A DNA stretch of 5,598 bases from Burkholderiales bacterium (GCA_031277445.1 JAITMH010000009.1:1-5598), one strand, 5' to 3'; counted from the stretch's first letter, positions 1-4,641 are shown. The notes: generated by a model not told the origin, from the sequence alone. Translations and numbers: made by a program.

Positions 1-393
1 GTTGTCCGCGACTGTGGTATTCCCTTCCTCAGCGACGTTTTCGTCAAGATTTCGATGGTACCCGGCATAGACGCTGGACTGCACATGGCCGTTGATAAAA
101 ACCTGGTTGTTGGTAACCATCTCTGAGTTAATGAGATTGATCGCGCCATAAACACTCCCAAGCGCCAAACCACCGCTACGGACGGTGATGCTGTTGCCCG
201 AAAGGCTGGCGCTTTTGCCGTTGCTGCTACCGGTGGGTGCTAAAGAGTAAGCGGCGCCGTTAACGGTTTGCAATGCCTGCGGTGGAAAATTGTCGGGATA
301 GACAATAGTTTCCTGCGCCAACACCGACGCGGAAAGGGAAAACCCAAGCGCCAAAACCGCGCCACTTAAAATGTGAAACAAATGCCGCTTCAT
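1..393 (-). CDS. N-terminal part of an exported repeat protein, paralog of the next gene (runs off the window)
   Basis: This is an open frame of 131 codons from an ATG at 393 to the window edge with no stop, so the C-terminus is not seen. AAGGAG (401-406) lies 7 bases before the ATG. The product starts MKRHLFHILSGAVLALGF, a typical Sec signal peptide with a likely cut after SVLA (about residue 26), giving a mature start QETIVYPDNFPP. The first 110 or so residues align without large gaps to the N-terminus of the gene at 910-2433. Shared blocks include LSGNSITV, VYGAINL and the NN/DN-x-V-x-ING strand. The similarity fades after 'YAGYH', where this copy has a different, acidic stretch. The two are tandem duplicates that have diverged. 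Function is unknown. By analogy with its neighbour it is probably a secreted or surface beta-helix-like protein, and whether it carries the same C-terminal domain cannot be seen. Confidence 0.85.
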   Translation of the reverse strand, partial: MKRHLFHILSGAVLALGFSLSASVLAQETIVYPDNFPPQALQTVNGAAYSLAPTGSSNGKSASLSGNSITVRSGGLALGSVYGAINLINSEMVTNNQVFINGHVQSSVYAGYHRNLDENVAEEGNTTVADN

Positions 394-426
394 GAGAAAA
401 CTCCTTCTAAAAATCCTTACCGGCAC

Positions 427-435
427 ATGATATCA
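427..435 (-). promoter_or_regulatory. possible extended -10 promoter element for the partial exported-protein gene
   Basis: Read on the minus strand this is TGATATCAT, i.e. TG-n-TATCAT, a 5/6 match to a sigma-70 -10 box with the TGn extension, about 35 bases before the ATG at 393. I see no good -35 box at 16-18 bases, which an extended -10 can tolerate. This is a motif match only and could be chance. Confidence 0.25.
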
Positions 436-455
436 GATTATTTCAGTCGGCGTAG

Positions 456-481
456 CCCGGATAAGCGAGGCGCCATCCGGG
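456..481. repeat. REP-like palindrome, copy 1
   Basis: CCCGGAT (456-462) pairs perfectly with ATCCGGG (475-481) around an AAGCGAGGCGCC core. The sequence 'AGCCCGGAtAAGCGArGCGCC' recurs at 670-695 in the opposite orientation. I recognise the AGCCCGGATAAGCG… pattern as a dispersed extragenic palindrome of proteobacteria, but cannot confirm its family or copy number here. Confidence 0.65.
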
Positions 482-492
482 AATCGTTTTAC

Positions 493-519
493 CTCACGCG
501 AAGGCGCGAAGCCGCGAAG
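493..519. repeat. octamer-type repeat, degenerate copy
   Basis: A 27-base block starting CTCACGCGAAGGCGCG matches the inverted repeat around the GxxExxY gene at 23 of 27 positions. All but one of the changes are G to A within the GGAG part of the octamer. It keeps the 8-base period. Confidence 0.6.
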
Positions 520-529
520 AAGGAAAGCC

Positions 530-553
530 CCTTCCCCCGCTTGCGGGGGAAGG
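530..553. repeat. perfect 11-bp GC-rich palindrome
   Basis: CCTTCCCCCGC (530-540) and GCGGGGGAAGG (543-553) form a perfect 11-bp stem with a TT spacer. No T-run follows on either strand (GGCTGGGATG on the plus side, GCTTTCC on the minus side), so it is better called a dispersed repeat than an intrinsic terminator. Confidence 0.6.
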
Positions 554-568
554 CTGGGATGGGGGGAT

Positions 569-585
569 GCGGGCGGGACGCCCGC
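569..585. repeat. 7-bp stem palindrome GCGGGCG/CGCCCGC
   Basis: A 7-bp stem with a GGA loop. It sits 15 bases from the palindrome at 530-553 and belongs to the same chain of intergenic hairpins. No gene is tied to it. Confidence 0.5.
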
Positions 586-604
586 GCTCCAAAGGCAAAC
601 CCCC

Positions 605-638
605 GTCGGCTTCGCCGACACCCCCTTTGAAAAGGGGG
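605..638. repeat. two adjacent hairpins
   Basis: GTCGGC-TTC-GCCGAC (605-619) is followed directly by CCCCCTTT-GA-AAAGGGGG (621-638) and then CTTTAAAA. The second could end transcription weakly on the plus strand, but no plus-strand gene leads into it. I read both as intergenic repeats. Confidence 0.5.
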
Positions 639-669
639 CTTTAAAACGCATCTTCGCGTGAGAATGATC

Positions 670-695
670 CCCGGACGGCGCTTCGCTTGTCCGGG
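670..695. repeat. REP-like palindrome, copy 2 (opposite orientation)
   Basis: CCCGGAC (670-676) pairs with GTCCGGG (689-695). Read on the minus strand, its core AGCCCGGACAAGCGAAGCGC matches copy 1 at 454-473 in 18 of 20 bases, so the two copies face each other about 190 bases apart. The compensating change T to C on one arm and A to G on the other keeps the stem paired. Confidence 0.65.
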
Positions 696-715
696 CTGCT
701 CGTTCGCTCTTTTTT

Positions 716-742
716 CTTCGCATCTTCGTGGCTTCGTATGAG
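716..742. repeat. octamer-type repeat, strongly degenerate copy, minus sense
   Basis: On the minus strand this 27-base block starts CTCATACGAAGCCACGAAG and matches the copy near the GxxExxY gene at about 19 of 27 positions with the same 8-base spacing. It is the weakest copy called. Confidence 0.4.
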
Positions 743-755
743 ATGACTTTTCTGG

Positions 756-775
756 ATTCCCGCTTTCGCGGGAAT
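756..775. repeat. ATTCCC-N8-GGGAAT element (dRS3-like)
   Basis: ATTCCC (756-761), eight bases GCTTTCGC, then GGGAAT (770-775). This exactly fits the pattern of the neisserial dRS3 repeat, ATTCCC(N8)GGGAAT, and its inner bases extend the stem. Similar elements, often read as GTCATTCCCGCG…, are scattered through many beta- and gammaproteobacterial genomes. This is a pattern match, not proof of the neisserial family. Confidence 0.6.
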
Positions 776-794
776 GACGGGGCGTAGGGAGTAT

Positions 795-848
795 TTTTCT
801 CCGCGCCTTCGCGTGAGATGATTTTCTCCGCGTCTTCGCGTGAGATAC
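795..848. repeat. 27-base tandem direct repeat (two units) of the octamer family
   Basis: Units at 795-821 and 822-848 differ only at one internal C/T and the last two bases. Each contains a shortened 19-base octamer repeat on the minus strand (CTCACGCGAAGGCGCGGAG at 799-817 and a variant at 826-844) followed by an AAAA spacer. Two units with no unique spacers do not make a CRISPR array. Confidence 0.65.
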
Positions 849-856
849 AAACACAA

Positions 857-877
857 GGGCGGGTTTGAAACCCGCCC
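857..877 (-). terminator. probable terminator or repeat hairpin after the exported-protein gene
   Basis: On the minus strand GGGCGGGTTT and AAACCCGCCC form a perfect 10-bp inverted repeat with a single-base centre. It lies 33 bases past the stop at 910 and is followed by TTGTGTTTGTAT (8 T of 12). The position and moderately T-rich tail fit an intrinsic terminator for the gene at 910-2433. The same hairpin sequence is also familiar as a dispersed intergenic repeat, so termination may be secondary. Confidence 0.45.
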
Positions 878-909
878 CTACACGACTGATCCCCGACCTC
901 TGATCCCTG

Positions 910-2433
910 CTATTCCAACTTCCTCAGATCAATAGCACGACTTGAACCATCAACATCGTATTCAAACCGCGCTGTCGTCGCCGAGGTGAACGTCAGTTTG
1001 GCGGTTCCCACTTTGGTATTGGTAACTCTATCGTTGTCGTAAGGCGTCACGCCCCATGTCGGCCCCGTATAGCGATAAACATCCGCCGAAATCGTATCGA
1101 CACCCGACCAATCGTCGCCTTGAAAGATGTACCAGGCCGCATTGCCGGAGCGATCATAGGTGAACCAGGGAACAAAGATGTAGCGCGGTTGGCCGGGGAA
1201 GTTTTGAAGAACGCTCAGTCCCCAAGCATCCTCATCAACTTTGTGCCACTGTCCGGTGTATTCACGGGTGGGGCCGGATTGCAGATCGCCTATCACCAGC
1301 ACGAGTTGATTGCCTTCTTTCGTCACAGTGCAGGCGTAGCCACCAAGAACGCCGGACGTTGGCTGAAAATTCCCGCGAAGTTCGCGTGCGTCTATGAGAA
1401 TGAAGCGATCTCCCGTCCGCAAGGAGAAGCCCGTTCCGTCAAGAGCAACGCTAACTGCAACGCCAGTGATGTTCACTGCGCCACTGGTGATACCCGGACT
1501 GCCGACAATCGTAAGCATCGTGCCGCCCGACGTCAGTGTTGCAGGCAGGTAAAAATTCAGTCGTTGAAAAGAATCCACTTCGCCCACGGTCAGGTTGGCG
1601 GAATGGAGGTTCAGGGTATTGCCGGTGGAAACGCCGCCGGAAGGAAGGCGTCCGCCGTAGAGTACGGTATCCGCGCCAAAAGTCGGTGCGCCGCGAATGG
1701 TCACGGTGTTGTTTGCGGCTGTGCCGATACCGATTGCTTCTCCGCCGGAAACGTTCCCGTTCACTGTGCCGCCGTTGATGGTGACGCTGTTGCCTGAAGC
1801 AATCGCGGTAACGAAAGTGCTCCAGGCAACGCCGCCGCAAACATCCCCATAGACGGTGCCGCTGTTGATGGTGACGCTGTTGCCTGTGGCTGTGACGGCG
1901 CCGAAGTTGCTCCAGGCAGCCCCGCCGCGAATGCTCCAGTTCACCGTGCCGTCGTTGATGGTGACGTTGTTATCAGCGGACGTGCCGGTACCGGAAGGGA
2001 TGACGACTTCCCCGCCATAGACATCGTTCACGGTGCCGTTGCTGACGGTCACAATATTGCCCACTGTCGCGATGTTGCCGGTGGCAAAGTAGTGGTATCC
2101 GCCGTAAGCGGCTCTGCCCACCACAACGCCGTTGATGAGAACGCGGTTGTCGGAAACGATCTCCGAATCATTGAGATTGATCGCGCCGTAAACACGTCCG
2201 CTGACGGAAGCACCGCTATTGACTGTGATGCTGTTTCCCGAAAGGCTGACACTTTTGCCATCGCTGCTGCCAGCAGGCGCTAAAGAGTCGGCGGCGCTAT
2301 CAACGGTTTGCAACGTCAGAGGCGGGAAATCGTCAGGATAGGCAATGGTTTCCTGCGCCCCAACCGGCGCAGGAAAAGAAAACACAAGCGCCAGAACCAC
2401 GCCACTCAAGAGATGAAACAAAGACCGCATCAC
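910..2433 (-). CDS. exported beta-helix-like repeat protein with C-terminal Trp-rich domain
   Basis: The product has 507 residues. A Sec signal peptide (MMRSLFHLLSGVVLALVF…) is probably cut after VGA (residue 26). Residues 60-133 are shared with the paralog at 1-393. Four tandem units of 28-30 residues follow (about 134-250), with a pattern like TVNGxVxGGxA…A…NxVTINxG, as in passenger-like beta-helix proteins. Residues 280-385 are strand-rich linker ('GGTMLTIV', 'GDRFILIDAR', 'GNQLVLVIGD'). Residues 390-507 form a separate domain: GQW, DAWGLSV, PWFTYDRSGNAAWY, YRYTGP, VGTAKLTF, FEYDVDGSSRAIDL. I recall this from many secreted beta/gammaproteobacterial proteins of unknown function. There is no autotransporter barrel, LPXTG or PEP-CTERM end. 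GTG at 2433 is chosen over the adjacent ATG at 2430 because it lies 9 bases from AGGAGG and aligns with the paralog's ATG. Role unknown, perhaps surface or adhesion-related. Confidence 0.85.
   Translation of the reverse strand: MMRSLFHLLSGVVLALVFSFPAPVGAQETIAYPDDFPPLTLQTVDSAADSLAPAGSSDGKSVSLSGNSITVNSGASVSGRVYGAINLNDSEIVSDNRVLINGVVVGRAAYGGYHYFATGNIATVGNIVTVSNGTVNDVYGGEVVIPSGTGTSADNNVTINDGTVNWSIRGGAAWSNFGAVTATGNSVTINSGTVYGDVCGGVAWSTFVTAIASGNSVTINGGTVNGNVSGGEAIGIGTAANNTVTIRGAPTFGADTVLYGGRLPSGGVSTGNTLNLHSANLTVGEVDSFQRLNFYLPATLTSGGTMLTIVGSPGITSGAVNITGVAVSVALDGTGFSLRTGDRFILIDARELRGNFQPTSGVLGGYACTVTKEGNQLVLVIGDLQSGPTREYTGQWHKVDEDAWGLSVLQNFPGQPRYIFVPWFTYDRSGNAAWYIFQGDDWSGVDTISADVYRYTGPTWGVTPYDNDRVTNTKVGTAKLTFTSATTARFEYDVDGSSRAIDLRKLE
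1684..2034 (-). repeat. about 90-base tandem coding repeats in the exported protein
   Basis: Four in-frame units encode residues about 134-162, 163-192, 193-222 and 223-250. The second and third are both exactly 30 residues, share GG-x-AWS…A-GNSVTIN-G, and are also close at the DNA level (GTTGATGGTGACGCTGTTGC in both; 'TTGCTCCAGGCA' against 'GTGCTCCAGGCA'). Such repeats let a gene gain or lose units by recombination. Confidence 0.75.
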
Positions 2434-2442
2434 GAAAAATTT

Positions 2443-2448
2443 CCTCCT
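2443..2448 (-). promoter_or_regulatory. Shine-Dalgarno AGGAGG that decides a GTG start
   Basis: AGGAGG lies 9 bases before GTG (2433) and 12 before the next in-frame ATG (2430). The spacing and the alignment to the paralog's ATG both favour GTG. The surrounding leader (…TTACCG… on the plus strand) resembles that of the paralog, so the duplication included the translation start region. Confidence 0.7.
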
Positions 2449-2533
2449 GAAAATTTTTTACCGACGTTTTTTATTTTAACCGCAAAGAACGTGCAGGCTG
2501 GGATGAAGCGTAGCACAATCCTAGCGTTTTGGC

Positions 2534-2560
2534 TTCACACGGAGACGCAAAAACGCGGAG
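2534..2560. repeat. octamer-type repeat, degenerate copy, plus sense
   Basis: A 27-base block starting TTCACACGGAGACGC matches the copy at 3521-3547 at 22 of 27 positions, in the same orientation. All differences are G to A. Confidence 0.55.
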
Positions 2561-2584
2561 AGCGCTAACCCATCCCCACCCCAG

Positions 2585-2605
2585 CCCTCCCCTTGAAGGG
2601 GAGGG
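2585..2605. repeat. 10-bp palindrome CCCTCCCCTT-G-AAGGGGAGGG
   Basis: A perfect 10-bp inverted repeat around one G. An outer AGCC/GGCT pairing extends it across two extra G. It lies about 80 bases past the thiD stop, but on that strand is followed by CTGGGGTGGGG and not by T, so it is not a good intrinsic terminator. Confidence 0.55.
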
Positions 2606-2619
2606 GGCTTCGAGTTCTT

Positions 2620-2646
2620 CTTCGCGCCTTCGCGCTTCCGCGAGAG
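2620..2646. repeat. octamer-type repeat, degenerate copy, minus sense
   Basis: On the minus strand it starts CTCTCGCGGAAGCGCGAAGG and matches the copy near the GxxExxY gene at 22 of 27 positions. With the copy at 2534-2560 it makes a second, looser inverted pair around about 60 bases. Confidence 0.5.
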
Positions 2647-2657
2647 ATGATGCTTTT

Positions 2658-2682
2658 CTGATTCCTGATTCCTGATCCCTGA
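2658..2682. repeat. CTGATYC heptad repeats abutting the thiD stop
   Basis: CTGATTC, CTGATTC, CTGATCC and CTGA run head to tail and end directly against the thiD stop codon (2683-2685). A looser set (CTGATCC at 886-892 and 900-906) ends in the same way against the stop of the gene at 910. Confidence 0.6.
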
Positions 2683-3489
2683 CTACCACCACTGATGAAA
2701 ATGGTGCAATGGCCCAATGCCGCGCCCGACAGTCAAGCGATCTGCCTGCATCAACGCTTGCGTCAGCCAGTTCTTGGCGCCTTGTACCGTTGTTTTCCAG
2801 TCCGGCCGCTGCGGACGTAGCGCCGCCAGCGCCGCCGACAATGTGCAACCGGTGCCGTGCGTATGGCGCGTATCGAGTCGCGGCGCAGTGAAGCGACATT
2901 CTTCGTCCGGCGTGATCAGCCAGTCCGGACTGTCTTCGCTTTTCAAATGGCCGCCTTTCATCAGCACGGCTTTAGCGCCTAACGCCAACAACGCACGGCC
3001 TTGTTCGCGCATCGCCGTTTCGTCGGTAGCCATGTCTGTGCCGAGCAACGCCGCCGCTTCCGGAAGATTCGGTGTCACCATATCCGCAAGCGACAACAGC
3101 GTTTCGCGCAACGCCCGCACCGCTTCCGGCGCCAACAGCACGTCACCGCCCTTTGCCACCATCACCGTATCGAGTACGAACACCAGAGGCTGATAGCGCG
3201 TCAAACACGCAGCGACCGCTTCGATCACGGCCGCATTCGCCAACATGCCGCACTTAACGCTGTCGATTCGCAAATCGTTGAAAACGGAATCGCACTGCGC
3301 CATCACGAATTCCGGCGTCACCGGAAATACGCCCTGTACGCCTTGCGTATTCTGCGCCGTCAGCGCGGTAACCACCGACGCGCCATACACGCCCAACGCC
3401 GAAAACGTTTTAAGATCAGCCTGAATACCAGCGCCGCCACCGGAATCAGAACCGGCGATGGTTAATACATTAAACACGTTTTTTTTCAT
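2683..3489 (-). CDS. thiD: hydroxymethylpyrimidine kinase / phosphomethylpyrimidine kinase
   Basis: ThiD phosphorylates 4-amino-5-hydroxymethyl-2-methylpyrimidine (HMP) and then HMP-P to HMP pyrophosphate, the pyrimidine substrate of ThiE, in the cytoplasm. The 268 residues match the family's usual length. The ribokinase-fold marks are all present: TIAGSDSGGGAGIQADLK (10-27), the substrate-pocket TAQNTQGV (44-51), KCGML (79-83), VMVAKGG (109-115), TPNLPEA (139-145), LMKGGH (176-181), the anion-hole and catalytic HGTGCTLSAALAA (211-223, Cys215) and the terminal GRGIGPLHHFH (256-266). The usual DPVMVA reads DTVMVA, a mild change. The ATG lies 3 bases after the GxxExxY stop, with only a weak upstream CGGA, so translation is probably coupled. 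It is the last gene of the thiM-thiE-GxxExxY-thiD run, and no ThiE domain is fused to it. Confidence 0.96.
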   Translation of the reverse strand: MKKNVFNVLTIAGSDSGGGAGIQADLKTFSALGVYGASVVTALTAQNTQGVQGVFPVTPEFVMAQCDSVFNDLRIDSVKCGMLANAAVIEAVAACLTRYQPLVFVLDTVMVAKGGDVLLAPEAVRALRETLLSLADMVTPNLPEAAALLGTDMATDETAMREQGRALLALGAKAVLMKGGHLKSEDSPDWLITPDEECRFTAPRLDTRHTHGTGCTLSAALAALRPQRPDWKTTVQGAKNWLTQALMQADRLTVGRGIGPLHHFHQWW

Positions 3490-3492
3490 TGA

Positions 3493-3930
3493 TTATTTTC
3501 CGTTGTTCAAATCACGAGAGTTCACGCGGAGGCGCGGAGACGCGGAGGGAGGAAGATGGTTGACAATGCGGTGAAGCCCTGCTTTTAGCGTCACTGCACC
3601 AAAATTAATGAGCAAGCCGACTTGAAGATTCATCAAGCGAAGATAGGTAAGCACCTGTTTGCTGTGAACAGGAGCTAGCTTCTCGACAGACTTGATTTCC
3701 ACGACAACCCGATCTTCCACAACAAGATCGACGCGAAGACCGTCTTCAAAGATAACACCATCGTATTCAAACCGGACTGCCATCTGCCGATCAACGCGCA
3801 GCCCTCTTTTTTTCAGTAGTCGTGCTAATACGGTTTCATAGACCGACTCCAACAATCCCGGCCCCAAACCCATATGAATATGGAGCGCTGTATCAATGAT
3901 GGTTCCCGTAATATCGTCCAGCTTTCTCAT
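3493..3930 (-). CDS. GxxExxY family protein, PD-(D/E)XK nuclease-like
   Basis: The product has 145 residues and carries the family signature G25-x-x-E28-x-x-Y31 in 'GLGPGLLESVY'. A PD-(D/E)XK-like core follows: RVDLVVE with D68, VVEIKS with E78 and K80, and Q92 in HSKQVLTYLRL. GLLINFGA (105-112) and LKAGLHRIVN complete the usual domain near residue 124. The family is known as small proteins of unproven role, assigned by sequence to the PD-(D/E)XK superfamily, so nuclease activity is inference. Residues 126-137 (LPPSASPRLRVN) are encoded by one arm of the flanking inverted repeat, and the other arm lies just upstream and supplies the GGAG 10 bases before the ATG. It sits between thiE and thiD in the same direction, 42 bases after thiE and 3 before thiD. 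It has no known part in thiamine synthesis and looks like an inserted passenger. Confidence 0.9.
   Translation of the reverse strand: MRKLDDITGTIIDTALHIHMGLGPGLLESVYETVLARLLKKRGLRVDRQMAVRFEYDGVIFEDGLRVDLVVEDRVVVEIKSVEKLAPVHSKQVLTYLRLMNLQVGLLINFGAVTLKAGLHRIVNHLPPSASPRLRVNSRDLNNGK
3522..3547. repeat. inverted repeat, arm inside the GxxExxY 3' end
   Basis: These 26 bases are the exact reverse complement of 3941-3966, and 27 of 28 match if extended to 3520. It is built of octamers ACGCGGAG-GCGCGGAG-ACGCGGAG. Here it is in frame and encodes the SASPRLRV part of the C-terminal tail. Confidence 0.9.
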
Positions 3931-3940
3931 AGAACATCTT

Positions 3941-3966
3941 CTCCGCGTCTCCGCGCCTCCGCGTGA
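3941..3966. repeat. inverted repeat, arm in the GxxExxY leader
   Basis: The partner of 3522-3547, located between the thiE stop and the GxxExxY start. The outer end begins 6 bases from the thiE stop codon. On the minus strand its last GGAG is the only Shine-Dalgarno candidate for the GxxExxY ATG. In mRNA the two arms could pair and enclose the whole reading frame. Confidence 0.9.
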
Positions 3967-3972
3967 GCTTTT

Positions 3973-4641
3973 TTAGCTCCCGATCACCTCACACAACGCC
4001 CGCGCCGCTTCTTCCGGCGCTTTGCTGGCGCAAATGGCCGACACCACCGCAATGCCATCAACGCCCGTTCCCATCACCGCCCGCGCATTGTTCACGTTGA
4101 CGCTTCCGATAGCGACCGTCCGCAACGTTGATGTCGGCGATTTCATCGCTGCAAGCAACGCCCGCAAACCATCGACGCCAAGCGCCGGCCCTGCTTCGGG
4201 CTTGGTCGCCGTCAACTGCACCGGCCCAACGCCGATATAATCCGCCGCGCCGTTATCCGCGTCGCGCCATTGCTGCGCGTTCGATACCGAAACGCCAACG
4301 ATTTTTGTATCGCCCAACAAACGCCGCACTTCTTTCGCAGGTAAATCCTGCTGGCCGACATGAACGCCGTCGGCGTCCACCGCCAGCGCGACGTCAACAT
4401 GATCGTTGATAATCAACGGAACACGACGCGACCGACACAGCGGTTGCAACGCACACGCCGCGTCCCAAAACGCACGCTTGCGCCATCCCAGTGCGCGCAA
4501 CTGTACCACCGTCACGCCACCGTTGATGGCCGCTTCCGTCACGCGCACCATGTCGGCCACACCGCCGCCGCACATGCCGGGGTCGAGTACCAGATACAGC
4601 GACAAATCGAACGCCGCACGGGGAATTGTTGTATTCGTCAT
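3973..4641 (-). CDS. thiE: thiamine-phosphate synthase
   Basis: ThiE couples HMP pyrophosphate with the thiazole phosphate from ThiM to give thiamine phosphate. The product has 222 residues, normal for the family's TIM barrel. Visible marks are LYLVLDP (15-21), GGVTVVQLR (41-49), IINDH (77-81), DGVHVGQQDLP (91-101), VGVSVS (115-120), ADYIGVGP (133-140) with TATK (144-147), VAIGS (176-180) and VVSAI (199-203). Some normally conserved positions differ. The Lys of VQLREK is Leu51, the VAIGG phosphate loop reads VAIGS, and the usual GPVFPT reads GPVQLT. The fold and remaining substrate residues are intact, so I still call it active, with some caution. 'YLVLDPxMCGG' resembles ThiE of Rhodospirillales-type bacteria. 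The ATG overlaps the thiM stop as ATGA, with AAGGA upstream, so translation is likely coupled to thiM. Confidence 0.93.
   Translation of the reverse strand: MTNTTIPRAAFDLSLYLVLDPGMCGGGVADMVRVTEAAINGGVTVVQLRALGWRKRAFWDAACALQPLCRSRRVPLIINDHVDVALAVDADGVHVGQQDLPAKEVRRLLGDTKIVGVSVSNAQQWRDADNGAADYIGVGPVQLTATKPEAGPALGVDGLRALLAAMKSPTSTLRTVAIGSVNVNNARAVMGTGVDGIAVVSAICASKAPEEAARALCEVIGS

Larger units (their letters stand above)
394..909. other. 516-base intergenic region, mosaic of short repeats
   Basis: No credible gene lies here. The open frames on either strand are low-complexity translations of repeats. The first 45 bases or so hold the ribosome binding site and leader of the partial gene and resemble the leader of its paralog. 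The rest is nearly continuous repeat: a REP-like hairpin (456-481), an octamer-type repeat (493-519), a GC palindrome (530-553), a smaller one (569-585), two hairpins (605-638), a second REP-like hairpin in the opposite sense (670-695), a degenerate octamer repeat (716-742), an ATTCCC-N8-GGGAAT element (756-775), a 27-base tandem pair (795-848) and a terminator-like hairpin (857-877). Confidence 0.8.
2434..2682. other. 249-base intergenic region between thiD and the exported-protein gene
   Basis: No gene is seen. From the right it holds CTGATYC heptads against the thiD stop, an octamer repeat in minus sense (2620-2646), a 10-bp palindrome (2585-2605), an octamer repeat in plus sense (2534-2560), an ACCGCAAAGAACG fragment (2479-2491) and an A/T-rich leader. 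A TAAAAT box on the minus strand (2473-2478) could be a -10 for the gene at 2433, but I see no -35, so the promoter remains unplaced. No T-tailed terminator follows thiD. Confidence 0.7.

Noticed and set aside
795..848. Short CRISPR-like array
   Set aside because: Only two directly adjacent 27-base units, no unique spacers and no cas genes. It is part of the dispersed octamer family.
433..856. Overlapping open frames of 71-121 codons on the minus strand, and one of 85 on the plus strand
   Set aside because: They are translations of palindromes and octamer repeats (Arg/Pro/Ser-rich, no ribosome site, no domain).
1120..1797. Plus-strand open frame of 225 codons
   Set aside because: Antisense to the exported-protein gene. 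Its composition is a shadow of the repeat-rich coding strand and it has no start signal.
910..2433. Autotransporter annotation
   Set aside because: The repeats look passenger-like, but the C-terminus is a soluble-looking Trp-rich domain that ends RKLE, without a 12-strand barrel or terminal aromatic residue.
2585..2605. Intrinsic terminator of the thi operon
   Set aside because: The stem is good but no T-run follows on the minus strand (CTGGGGTGGGG).
2471..2899. Minus-strand open frame of 142 codons overlapping the thiD 3' end
   Set aside because: Out of frame with thiD and continuing into intergenic repeats. It has no recognisable protein.
3493..3930. Toxin-antitoxin or restriction module around the GxxExxY gene
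   Set aside because: No partner gene is present. Both neighbours are thiamine genes, and the rest of the insert is repeat sequence.
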